Origin: an uncultured Acidobacteriota bacterium
GTDB lineage: Bacteria; Acidobacteriota; Terriglobia; Bryobacterales; Bryobacteraceae
DNA length: 36,323 nucleotides
Assembly: GCA_902825945.1 (NCBI GenBank)
Contig: CADECY010000011.1
Coordinates: 1 to 36,323, forward strand
Direction: 5' to 3'
Each line of letters opens with the position of its first letter. The stretch's first letter is position 1. The notes under the pieces were generated by a model. That model was not told where the DNA came from. It saw nothing but the letters and a program-made list of their open reading frames with translations, and did no database searches. Of this stretch, positions 8,144-15,304 are shown piece by piece. The position numbers and the translations under genes were made by a program.

Positions 8144-8688
8144 GGCCGCAGCGCCTTGCGCAACTTGTCCAGGCAGCGCCCGCGAATAAATCCGATGGAG
8201 CCCTCCGCCAGGCCCAGGCGCCGCGCTACTTCGGCATACGGCGCGGGCGGGTCTTCGAAGAACAGGAGCCGGATCATCTCGCGGCACCGGGGCGGCAAAG
8301 TGGCGATCGCCTCGCGCACGGCCTGATGCGTCTCGGCCTCTTCCTGAACGGCCAGCGCACTCGGAGAGGCATCGGCAAGCTGCGGAGCGACGGAGTCGAT
8401 GGACTGGCCAGCCTGGCGCTCCCGGCGGCGCTTGTGGAGCTGACATCGGCGCGTGGTCGCCGTAACCAGCCAGGCGCGCAGACTGGCGCCGCGGCGCAAT
8501 CCGGCCAACCCGCGATACAGGTCTGACCACACGCCTTGAAACACGTCGGCCGCTTCTTCCGGCGGCAGGCGATAGCGGCGCGGTATGGCGTAGACCATCT
8601 GCTGATAGCGCTCAACGAGCGCCGCCCAGGACAAGGCGTCCCCGGCCAGGCATGCCGCGATCAACTCGTCGTCCGTGAGCGTCTTCAT
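8140..8688 (-). CDS. ECF-type RNA polymerase sigma factor
   Basis: This is a 182-residue sigma-70-family protein of ECF layout. Region 2 runs from DDELIAACLAGD through AADVFQGVWSDLYRGL to the recognition part RAWLVTATTRRC. After a short linker, region 4 holds LPPRCREMIRLLFFEDPP and a helix-turn-helix at YAEVARRLGLAEGSIG. The ATG at 8688 overlaps the stop of the solute-binding protein as ATGA, which argues against the longer frame opening at 8724. Its own stop overlaps the CHAT start in the same way, so sigma and CHAT proteins are made in step. No transmembrane anti-sigma gene is adjacent; the zinc-finger protein downstream is the candidate regulator. Target promoters are not known. Confidence 0.9.
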   Translation of the reverse strand: MKTLTDDELIAACLAGDALSWAALVERYQQMVYAIPRRYRLPPEEAADVFQGVWSDLYRGLAGLRRGASLRAWLVTATTRRCQLHKRRRERQAGQSIDSVAPQLADASPSALAVQEEAETHQAVREAIATLPPRCREMIRLLFFEDPPAPYAEVARRLGLAEGSIGFIRGRCLDKLRKALRP

Positions 8689-10325
8689 GGCTCCGGCGTC
8701 AGGTACAACTCGTCGGCGTTCCACAGGGTGTGATGGTCCAGGATAGCGGGCCGGAAGTTACGCACCCGCCCGGACTGCGCCACCACTACGTGCGGGCTGG
8801 CTAGAAAGACCATGGGTGTCTGTGCGGCGATAATCTCCTGCACCCGGTCGTACAGCTGCTTCCGATTGGCGGGGCGGATTTCAGTAATTTGCCGGCGCAT
8901 CAATTCGTCCAGTTCGCGCTCCCACCCCGTGGCGGGCGCCTTCTGCGCCTGATTCCACAAGTGCATCGCTCCGGAAGAGAGCCACACATTCAGCTCCGAG
9001 TTGGGATCGGCGTCGCCTCCGCCCAACCCCAACAGGCATGCCTCGAACTGGCGGGCGGACGTGACACGCTCGATCAACGAGCGGAATTCGAGCGGCACGG
9101 GCGTCATTGCAATCCCGAGTTCTCTCCAGTCTTCCCGGAGCATCACAGCCATCTGCTGCCGCTCGGCACTGGAGGCGCTGACGAGCACGGAGAACGCGAC
9201 GGCCCGTCCCGCCTGGTCCTTCAGCGATCCACGTTCCAGGCGGAAACCGGCGGACGCAAGCAGGCGGCGCGCCTCGGAGACATCGCGCGGCGGTCGGGGC
9301 AGGGCGGAATGAAACCAGAGTCTGTTTCCGGGGCTGACGTGCCCCCAGATCGGCGCCGCCCTCCCGCTGAAAATCAGCTTCGACATGGCCTGCCGGTCCA
9401 CGGCCAGCGAGAGCGCGCGGATGAACCCAGGCTGACTGAACCAGTCCATTCGCGCGCCGGGTGCGGTGTTGAAGCACACGAAGTCATACCCGAGTCCAGG
9501 GCCCAGATCGGCGACCTGCAGGCCCCGCGATTCCACGTAAGCGGCGGCTTGCGGATTGAGCCGGGTGAGCACGTCCAACTCGCCTGAAACAAAGCGGGCC
9601 AACTGCGTGTCTTCGTCCGGCTGCAGCCGGAAGAGCAGACCGTCCAGCTTGGGCAACGGGTGGCGGTAGTAGTAGGGATTGCGTTCGAGGAGGACATGCT
9701 CGCCCGGCCGATACTCTTTCAGACGGAAAGGGCCCATGCCGGCGACGTCGGCCGGAGGGGTAGTGATGGACCAAGCGTCGCGGATCTTCCCCGCGCGCCA
9801 AGCTGCCTCCAGCTTATGGCGCGGCAGCATGGAGACCGAATCGAAGAGCCGGTCGGTTGCCGCGTAGGGCGCGGCCGTATCAAACACCACCGTGAGTTCG
9901 TCAATCTTGCGCACGCCGATGGGTTGGCCGTGGACTACCAACAAGTCGCGTTGTGGCGATGCCACGGCTGGGTCCAAATAGACCCCAAACGAGAACACCA
10001 CGTCGTCGGCGGTGAATGGATGGCCGTCGGAGAACCGCAGTCCAGGCCGCAACCGGATCGTATATCGCTTGCCGCCCTGGGATGCCGTGGCCGACTCGGC
10101 GAGCGCCGGTTCGGTTCGCAGGGTAGAGCGATTGATGGTCACCAGATCCGCGTGCAGCCGCTGCAGCACCTCGCGGGAAGCGGAGTCCAGCACGGTCACC
10201 GGGTTCAGCGTCTTGGCCTCGGCCCGTTGCGCAATACGCAGGATTCCGGCACCGGGCAGCAAGGCGGCGGCGAGAAGCAAGACCGCGGACAGCCGTGCTT
10301 CGAGCGCGATTCGTGATGGAAACAC
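8685..10325 (-). CDS. ABC transporter substrate-binding protein, family 5 (peptide/nickel type)
   Basis: This is a 546-residue extracytoplasmic binding protein of the DppA/OppA class. A hydrophobic N-terminal stretch (LSAVLLLAAALLPGAG) acts as signal or anchor. Family marks follow: AEAKTLNPV, YTIRLRPGLRFSDG with HPFTADDVVFSF, GMGPFRLKEYRPGEHVLLERNPYYY and the C-terminal YDRVQEIIAAQTPMVFL. The start is a GTG at 10325, 3 nt after the stop of the permease gene; no strong ribosome site is seen, so coupling is likely. The stop overlaps the sigma gene as ATGA. There is no lipoprotein box. The ligand may be an oligopeptide but cannot be told from sequence; nickel or sugar ligands occur in the same family. 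Confidence 0.9.
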   Translation of the reverse strand: MFPSRIALEARLSAVLLLAAALLPGAGILRIAQRAEAKTLNPVTVLDSASREVLQRLHADLVTINRSTLRTEPALAESATASQGGKRYTIRLRPGLRFSDGHPFTADDVVFSFGVYLDPAVASPQRDLLVVHGQPIGVRKIDELTVVFDTAAPYAATDRLFDSVSMLPRHKLEAAWRAGKIRDAWSITTPPADVAGMGPFRLKEYRPGEHVLLERNPYYYRHPLPKLDGLLFRLQPDEDTQLARFVSGELDVLTRLNPQAAAYVESRGLQVADLGPGLGYDFVCFNTAPGARMDWFSQPGFIRALSLAVDRQAMSKLIFSGRAAPIWGHVSPGNRLWFHSALPRPPRDVSEARRLLASAGFRLERGSLKDQAGRAVAFSVLVSASSAERQQMAVMLREDWRELGIAMTPVPLEFRSLIERVTSARQFEACLLGLGGGDADPNSELNVWLSSGAMHLWNQAQKAPATGWERELDELMRRQITEIRPANRKQLYDRVQEIIAAQTPMVFLASPHVVVAQSGRVRNFRPAILDHHTLWNADELYLTPEP

Positions 10326-10328
10326 CTG

Positions 10329-11132
10329 TTAACCGATTTTAGCTGCAAACCCGGCCTTGGGCGGAACGGTTCCGCGCGCCACCCAGGTAAAGCACACGAA
10401 AAAGGGCATCATCGCGAGGGCCGGTAGTGCCAGCCACCAATGGTCACGGAGCAGGTAAGCCTGTTTGAGGGGTACCATCAGCGCTCCCCAACTCGGCACG
10501 GCCGCCGTGGTTCCGGCTCCGGCGAACGTGAGCGTCAGTTCCGCCAGAACAAATCGCGGCGTCACGAGGAGGCTCTGCGTAACCAGTAACTCCAGCGCCG
10601 CCGGAAAAACGTGGCGGAAGTAGATCTCCAGCGGCGACGCGCCGAAACCACGCGCTGACTCCACCCAGCCGCGCTCCCGCTCGGAGAGTACGGCTCCGCG
10701 CACCAGGCGCGCGGGCCGGGCCCAGCCGGCCAGCACGATCGCAAGCACCACGCTCGCAGTCGTCTGTTCAAGGCCGGCGTTGACGGGCAAAACCGCGCGC
10801 AGGGCGATCAGGAGGTAAAGCCACGGGATGCCGAGAAAGAGGTCGGCCAGCCACATGAGGGAGGTGTCGACCCAGCCGCCGTACCAACCGGCCAGACTCC
10901 CCAGCGTCCAGGCCAGGAAGAGCGCCATGGCGGTGGCCGCTGCTCCGATGCCCCAGGACCACCGGCCGCCGTGGATGAACAGCGCCCACTGGTCGCGCCC
11001 CAAGGCATCGGTGCCGAGAGGGTGTGCCAAAGTGGGAGCGGCAAGTGCGGCGGCGCGGTGCTGGGTGGCAGGGTCGCCGACAGGCGCGAGGAGCACCACG
11101 GACAGGAGGATAGCCGGTGCAAGCCACTTCAT
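10329..11132 (-). CDS. ABC transporter permease, DppC type
   Basis: This 267-residue inner-membrane permease has five to six hydrophobic segments. The DppC/OppC hallmark HPLGTDALGRDQW comes after the first segment. The ATPase-contact (EAA) loop reads ESARGFGASPLEIYFRHVFP, close to consensus. The ATG at 11132 overlaps the DppB-like stop as ATGA. Its usual partner, a DppB-type permease, lies directly upstream, and the binding protein follows after 3 nt, so the import complex is complete in this operon. Confidence 0.92.
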   Translation of the reverse strand: MKWLAPAILLSVVLLAPVGDPATQHRAAALAAPTLAHPLGTDALGRDQWALFIHGGRWSWGIGAAATAMALFLAWTLGSLAGWYGGWVDTSLMWLADLFLGIPWLYLLIALRAVLPVNAGLEQTTASVVLAIVLAGWARPARLVRGAVLSERERGWVESARGFGASPLEIYFRHVFPAALELLVTQSLLVTPRFVLAELTLTFAGAGTTAAVPSWGALMVPLKQAYLLRDHWWLALPALAMMPFFVCFTWVARGTVPPKAGFAAKIG

Positions 11133-12040
11133 GAGCCGGCCCCCTCCGCGGGCACGCGTATCCGTGGGTCGAGGCGAAACAGCAGGAGATCGGCCAGCAG
11201 GCTACCGATGGCCAGGATACTGCCCAACAGCACCAGCACTGCTTGCACAACGGGATAGTCGCGCGCTTGAAACGCCTCGAGAAACAGCGGGCCCAAGCCG
11301 GGCCGGCCGGTAAGCGCCTCGACCGCCAAAGCCGAACCGGTTACCCCGATGAGCGTCGGTGCCAGGAGCGAAATCAGAGGATTGGCGGCCTCGAGCAGCG
11401 TGTAGCGCCGCCATAGGAGCACGCTTCCCAGTCCACGCGAGCGCGCCAGGCGCACAAAGCGCGCCTGGGCCGCTTCCCCCAAAGCGCGATGTGCATGGAG
11501 GAAGACCACGGCCGCGAGCCCGGCTGACAGGATGAGCACCGGCAACCACACGCCGCCGGCTGGCAGACCGATTGCTACGGCGAGCCACAGCAGAAGACTG
11601 CCGGCTAGAACGTCCGGCAGGATGGCCGCCACCATCAGGACTGGTTCCGCGGCCCTGCCCCAAGCTGGCCACACCGAAGCCGCCCACGCAAGCCACAGAC
11701 CCGCCAGCCAACCAAGCAGCCAAGACAGCAGAACGATGCCGGCTGTCGGGCGGCAACGCGCGCCGACCAGCGCGGAGACGGGCAGTCCGTACGCCAGGGA
11801 AACACCGCAACCGTCTCCGGAAACGCAGGACCACAGCCAACCGGCATACCGAAACGGCCAAGGCTCCCCGAGGCGCTGCGAGCGAACCCACGCGTCCACG
11901 GTCGCCGGGGTGCGCCGGGGGTCCAGCCGGCTTTCGGAGTAGAAATGACCTGGCGCAACCGAGAGCAGCAGGAAAGCCAACACGGAGAGGGCGGCAACCT
12001 GAACCGCACCCAGCAGCACGCGCCGCCAAACGTAGCTCAC
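11129..12040 (-). CDS. ABC transporter permease, DppB type
   Basis: This is a 303-residue membrane permease starting with a single helix (VLLGAVQVAALSVLAFLLLSVAPG) followed by a periplasmic segment containing LGEPWPFRYAGWL, as in DppB. The EAA-type loop is near RLARSRGLGSVLLWRRYTLLEAANP, and the end holds the typical EALTGRPGLGPLFLEAFQARDYPVV stretch. The start is a GTG at 12040 that overlaps the ATPase stop as GTGA; the longer frame to 12184 is a shadow of the ATPase gene. It pairs with the DppC-type permease. Confidence 0.9.
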   Translation of the reverse strand: MSYVWRRVLLGAVQVAALSVLAFLLLSVAPGHFYSESRLDPRRTPATVDAWVRSQRLGEPWPFRYAGWLWSCVSGDGCGVSLAYGLPVSALVGARCRPTAGIVLLSWLLGWLAGLWLAWAASVWPAWGRAAEPVLMVAAILPDVLAGSLLLWLAVAIGLPAGGVWLPVLILSAGLAAVVFLHAHRALGEAAQARFVRLARSRGLGSVLLWRRYTLLEAANPLISLLAPTLIGVTGSALAVEALTGRPGLGPLFLEAFQARDYPVVQAVLVLLGSILAIGSLLADLLLFRLDPRIRVPAEGAGS

Positions 12041-13311
12041 GGCTCGAGGCTCCCTCCGCTCATGCGAAGCCGGCGGTGCGCGACCCGCGACGCGACATGC
12101 GCATCGTGCGTGATCAACAAGCAGGCCAGTCCAAAGCGTTCTTGCCGGGCTGCTACCGCGTTCATGACCGCATGCGCGGCGCATTCATCCAGCGCGGAAA
12201 GTGACTCGTCGAGAATCAGCAGTCCCGCGCCGGCGGCCGCCATCGAGCGAGCAATGCCGACGCGAGCCCGCTGGCCTTCGCTCAGACCGGCCGTGAGCCG
12301 ATCCAGTATGTTGACAGGCAGATCTAGTTCTCGCAGCAACTCCTCGGCGGGCTCATCGACAGCTTCGGCCAGTGCCTTGCGCACGCTTTGGCGCGGGTTC
12401 AGACTGGCTGACGGCTCCTGCGCCACGAGTTGCGCACGGCGGTGCGCGGCAAACTCGATCGTCCCGCAATCCCACTTTTCGCGCGCAGCCAAGCAGCGGG
12501 CGAGCGTCGTCTTGCCGCTGCCCGACCGGCCGGCCAGACTCACCGCCTCACCTGGCGCGATCGAGAACGAAACCTCGTCCAGCGCGCGCAGGGTGTTCCT
12601 CGCGCGCCGAAGCCAGTCCCGCTGCGCATATGTCTTGGACAGGCCCTCCACTCGCACCACCGCGGCTTGGCCGTGGCGGGGAGCCCGCCGGGCGGGCCAA
12701 TCCACTCGCGACGGCGGCGTCATCCGGTGGACGCGGCAGCCGAGCCGGGGGAAGAGCGACTCCTGATGGGAAGCTACCAGCAGCGACGCGCCGGTAGCGG
12801 CGACGGCCGAGTCCAACAAAGCCAGGACCGACTCCCGTGTTTCCTCATCCAGGTGGGCCGCCGGTTCATCCGCAAGAAACAGACGCGGCTTGGAGGCGGC
12901 GGCTTGCGCGATCAGCACGCGCTGCCGCTCGCCGCCGCTCAATTGGTGCGGCCGCGCGGTCCGAAAGCGTTGGCCGCCCAGCCCGACAAGGTCAAGCCAT
13001 TCGCCCGCGGCGCTCCGAGATCCAGCCATGTGGAACACCTGCTCTTCAACGGTGAGGTATGGCGAGAGGCTGGTCAAAGGATCCTGAGGAACATAGCCGA
13101 CAGCGCGCGCGGCCACCGCGTGACACTTGCCGGCACAGATCGCTCCAAGCGGCGTCAGACCCGCGAGATGTTCGATCAACGACGTCTTACCGCAGCCGGA
13201 CTCGCCGGCCAAGCCGACTCGCTCTCCTGGAAGGACCCGCAGAGAAATGGGGCCGACCGCAGCTCCGTTCGCGTAGTGAAGCTCGAAGCAGTCCAGCGAA
13301 ATCAGCGGCAC
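12037..13311 (-). CDS. ABC transporter ATPase with two fused nucleotide-binding domains
   Basis: In 424 residues two ABC domains are joined. Domain 1 has Walker A GESGCGKTS (36-44), signature LSGGERQ (124-130) and Walker B LFLADEP (144-150). Domain 2 has Walker A GRSGSGKTT (261-269), a variant signature LSEGQRA (343-349) and Walker B LLILDES (364-370). The pair corresponds to DppD and DppF, which are usually separate genes; each domain here is short at about 200 residues. GTG at 13311 is the first usable start and shows no clear Shine-Dalgarno. It is the first gene of the operon; upstream lies the decayed mobile strip, so the native promoter may have been altered. Confidence 0.9.
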   Translation of the reverse strand: MPLISLDCFELHYANGAAVGPISLRVLPGERVGLAGESGCGKTSLIEHLAGLTPLGAICAGKCHAVAARAVGYVPQDPLTSLSPYLTVEEQVFHMAGSRSAAGEWLDLVGLGGQRFRTARPHQLSGGERQRVLIAQAAASKPRLFLADEPAAHLDEETRESVLALLDSAVAATGASLLVASHQESLFPRLGCRVHRMTPPSRVDWPARRAPRHGQAAVVRVEGLSKTYAQRDWLRRARNTLRALDEVSFSIAPGEAVSLAGRSGSGKTTLARCLAAREKWDCGTIEFAAHRRAQLVAQEPSASLNPRQSVRKALAEAVDEPAEELLRELDLPVNILDRLTAGLSEGQRARVGIARSMAAAGAGLLILDESLSALDECAAHAVMNAVAARQERFGLACLLITHDAHVASRVAHRRLRMSGGSLEP

Positions 13312-13504
13312 GAACCCATGATAGACGAGAGGCCTCTTCGCGGCTCAGAGTTGGAAATGCTCTTGGAGATCCGGTCGTAGCTTGACGATTCTCAGCGTTG
13401 CGACCGAAGGGTGCAGTCATCAGTCCGGTCATCCGCACGCGATCGGATGAAATAGCCTCCGGCGAAGCGGCAGGAGGACCACGGCGTTGCGACGGGCGCC
13501 CCCC
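13312..13504. other. Intergenic stretch upstream of the ABC operon
   Basis: No gene is recognised. The minus-strand sequence just before the GTG at 13311 contains CGTCTATCAT, which could serve as a -10 element, but I find no matching -35, so I do not call a promoter. Confidence 0.3.
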
Positions 13505-13890
13505 CCCGCGAGCCATCCAGAAACCGGGACCGGCGGCAAGGAGTACCACCGCTTGGTCGCGGCCTTCGAGCGGATCTTCGGTGCCACCATTTTCTTCGGA
13601 ACGGATGGTGTTCGGAAACGCGACCCGGGGTCGTGAACCGGGCGCGGTTCAACTTAACAGGGGAAGCCCAGATCTGGTACAACCGCGACGCGAGTAAGCG
13701 TCCGCTGGGTTCGGGCGGTGAGAGTGTCGTCGTGCTGAGCGACGAGTTTGCGGAAGTGATGGCGCAGCCGATTCCGGCGGACTTGGACGCAAGTCGATTC
13801 CGCTGTTCGGGGAGATCGAGTTTGGCTGGTCAGCTTGGGTCTGTCGCGTATTCGCAGCCGAGGAGGTTTCGGACAAAACCCGGACCGCAT
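13505..13890 (+). pseudogene. Frameshifted remnant of a plasmid RepA replication initiator
   Basis: Pieces of a RepA_C-type plasmid initiator appear in order but in alternating frames. Frame 2 reads KEYHRLVAAFERIFGATIFF before a stop at 13634-13636. Frame 1 continues with RFNLTGEAQIWYNRD, GGESVVVLSDEFAEVMAQPI and PADLDASR. A short frame-2 patch reads SIPLFGEI near 13795-13816. Frame 1 resumes with LAGQLGSVAYSQPRRFR. In intact proteins these blocks are continuous, so at least three indels have broken the gene, and no N-terminal part is recognisable. I recognise the family from the remembered motifs EAQIWY...VLSDEF and QLG...RRFR; a profile search would settle it. Confidence 0.62.
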
Positions 13891-14148
13891 ATCACCTGGA
13901 TCCTTCAACCACTGCGCCAGAATTTCCCGACGCCGACTCGGAATCAAGGTTGTAGGGGCACAAGCCGGCCCATTTTCGCCAGAGTCGGCCAGAGTACGGT
14001 TCCATCCCTGCTGCGCAAATGTGCGGAGAAAGACGGAATCCCGCGCCGGAGTAGTGTTCGTGCCTGGGCTGGGACTGACCGAATCGGTTTTCTCCGGGCC
14101 GGAGAGTTAGTAGCGTCGACCGGTTCGCGGCAAAAGAAGGCTCTCCCC
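13891..14148. other. Unassigned intergenic stretch after the RepA remnant
   Basis: Several short frames exist, but none has recognisable protein character, and I see no strong repeat here. It is probably further decayed accessory DNA. Confidence 0.3.
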
Positions 14149-14177
14149 TTGACAAGGGTCCACGATCCGATCAGAAT
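14149..14177 (+). promoter_or_regulatory. Sigma-70-like promoter
   Basis: A perfect -35 box TTGACA (14149-14154) is followed after 17 nt by CAGAAT (14172-14177, 4 of 6 matches to consensus). A 25-codon frame begins at the ATG at 14183, very near the expected transcript start, but it shows no protein signature. A palindrome lies just downstream, as at repressed promoters. Confidence 0.45.
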
Positions 14178-14191
14178 CGACACATGCTGGC

Positions 14192-14204
14192 TTGTACAGT
14201 ACAA
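14192..14204. promoter_or_regulatory. Operator-like palindrome TTGTACAGTACAA
   Basis: This is a perfect odd-centred inverted repeat (TTGTAC, A, GTACAA) placed about 8-20 nt downstream of the predicted transcript start of the 14149 promoter. The position fits a repressor operator. The cognate repressor is not identified and no regulator gene is adjacent. Confidence 0.4.
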
Positions 14205-14262
14205 ATCTCCCAGCTGACAGGAGATTCGATGCGACTGTGCCCAATTCTGTGCCCAAATTGAC

Positions 14263-14326
14263 GCGTACCCAGGCCAATCGGAGGCCCCGAAAACCCTTGA
14301 TTTACAAACCCAGGCGTACCCAGGCC
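14263..14326. repeat. Short direct repeats ACCCAGGC / GCGTACCCAGGCC
   Basis: GCGTACCCAGGCC occurs at 14263-14275 and 14314-14326. The core ACCCAGGC has a third copy at 14308-14315, in tandem with the last. They sit just before the tRNA 3' fragment, a place where integrase arm-type sites are found, but that function is only a guess. Confidence 0.5.
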
Positions 14327-14340
14327 GATGTCCACATTGG

Positions 14341-14386
14341 CCTCATAACCCAAAGGTCGGTGGTTCAAATCCACCCCCCGCCACCA
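14341..14386 (+). tRNA. 3' half of tRNA-Met(CAU), not an intact tRNA; likely attachment-site remnant
   Basis: The segment reads as a tRNA from the anticodon loop to the CCA end. The loop is CTCATAA with anticodon CAT (14344-14346). The T-arm is perfect (GGTGG, loop TTCAAAT, CCACC). The acceptor 3' strand CCCCGCC is followed by discriminator A and CCA (14384-14386). No acceptor 5' strand (GGCGGGG expected) or D-arm precedes it, and the anticodon stem has a C-C mismatch next to the loop. The match begins at the anticodon loop, where many tyrosine recombinases cross over, so this is best read as an att half-site left by an element that integrated in a tRNA-Met gene. The intact tRNA gene is not in the window. 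Confidence 0.65.
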
Positions 14387-14408
14387 ACTGAATCTAAACA
14401 CTTTAACT

Positions 14409-14432
14409 GGGTTTTCGAGTCGGTGAAAACCC
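14409..14432. repeat. Inverted repeat (8-bp stem) after the tRNA fragment
   Basis: GGGTTTTC and GAAAACCC form a perfect 8-bp stem with an 8-nt loop, 22 nt after the CCA end. A second, overlapping hairpin CCCC-GAAT-GGGG spans 14430-14441. They may be the remains of the tRNA terminator or a recombination site. The rest of 14387-14665 holds only short inverted or repeated GTAACC motifs (GGTTAC/GTAACC at 14546-14564) and TTTTTGCAAAAA at 14579-14590. Confidence 0.5.
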
Positions 14433-14665
14433 CGAATGGGGGCAAGAGGTCTCCTTGCATCTCGTTGATTCTAAATAGTTTCATTTTGGGAGGCCCGTTG
14501 GGTTTTTTCCGGCGATGTGCCCTCCGATGTCATTTCAGGCCTGTCGGTTACGGGCTCTGTAACCAAAACTGTAACCAATTTTTGCAAAAATCCGCGGCGG
14601 GCACGCTCTCGTCGCCGGTAACCGGAACTCTCCGCGGTCGGCCCGCTCTCTGAGAGAATACAGAG

Positions 14666-15304
14666 ATGGCGACCCGAAAGCCAACCGTCCCGGCGGGCCG
14701 TTCCACAGAGGTCCTGCCCTACCGACAACTCCTTCAGACCGTCGTCCGTCTGATCGAAAGTGGCCGCATCGCTGCGGGGCGCGCCGTCAACCAAACGATC
14801 ACCGCGACGTATTGGCTCGTTGGACGGCAGATCGTGGAGCATGAACAGCACGGAACACGCCGCGCGGGATACGGTGAACAACTCATCACCAAGCTGTCGA
14901 AGGAACTGATCGTGCGCTTTGGCCGCGGCTTCTCGCAGCGGAACCTCGAACAAATGCGAGCGTTCTATTTGTGGAAGGCAATTCCGCAGACACCGTCTGC
15001 GGAATTGATGGCGCCGGACCTGCCGCTGCCCTGGTCCCACTATAGCCGCTTGCTGGCTGTGAGAGATGAGAACGCTCGCGCGTACTACGAGCGCGAGGCC
15101 GTTCGCGGTGGATGGTCCGTTCGCCAACTCGATCGCCATGGAGCCGCTCACTATTGGCTGCCGTCGCCGTCATTCGTGGTGGGCAATAATCACTTTTGGC
15201 ACGATTGTGGTCAGGGATTTACAATGAACGAAGCCCGTGTCATCGCCACAGACCATACCATCCAACGAAGCACCGCCGCGAGCACTCCCCGTAGCGGAGT
15301 GTGA
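14666..15304 (+). pseudogene. Truncated DUF1016 (YhcG-like) N-terminal domain protein
   Basis: Residues about 17-158 match the DUF1016 N-terminal domain. The blocks include ATYWLVGRQIVEHEQ, RAGYGEQLITKLSKEL, FGRGFSQRNLEQMRAFY, PLPWSHYSRLLAV and YYEREAVRGGWSVRQLDR. In intact YhcG-type proteins this is followed by a PDDEXK nuclease domain for a total near 350 residues. Here the match stops abruptly near base 15140, and the last 54 residues (from GAAHYWLPSP) are unrelated and run into the promoter and start of the next gene. The nuclease half is therefore missing and the frame is probably a broken gene, although a stand-alone N-domain could still bind DNA. Such genes are frequent in mobile and defence-rich regions, matching the att-like flanks here. 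Confidence 0.7.
15196..15225 (+). promoter_or_regulatory. Sigma-70-like promoter for the unknown gene at 15237
   Basis: TTGGCA (15196-15201) and TACAAT (15220-15225) each match consensus at 5 of 6 positions and are 18 nt apart. The predicted transcript start is only a few nt before the GTG at 15237, so the mRNA would have almost no leader. The promoter lies inside the tail of the truncated DUF1016 frame, which suggests that tail is not a constrained protein. Confidence 0.5.

Noticed and set aside
8144..8530. N-terminal extension of the CHAT frame
   Set aside because: It overlaps the sigma-factor gene, is Arg/Pro/Ala-rich without motif, and an ATGA-coupled ATG at 8143 is a better start.
13312..13340. 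ECF-type promoter for the ABC/CHAT operon based on CGTCTA before the first gene
   Set aside because: No GGAAC-like -35 occurs at the right spacing, so the match is too weak.
14336..14386. Complete functional tRNA-Met
   Set aside because: The acceptor 5' strand and D-arm are missing and the anticodon stem has a mismatch next to the loop.
14171..14401. 76-residue minus-strand frame beginning MFRFSWWRGVDLNHRPLGYE
   Set aside because: The GVDLNHRPLGYE string is the known artefact of translating the antisense strand of a tRNA 3' end, which is what lies here.
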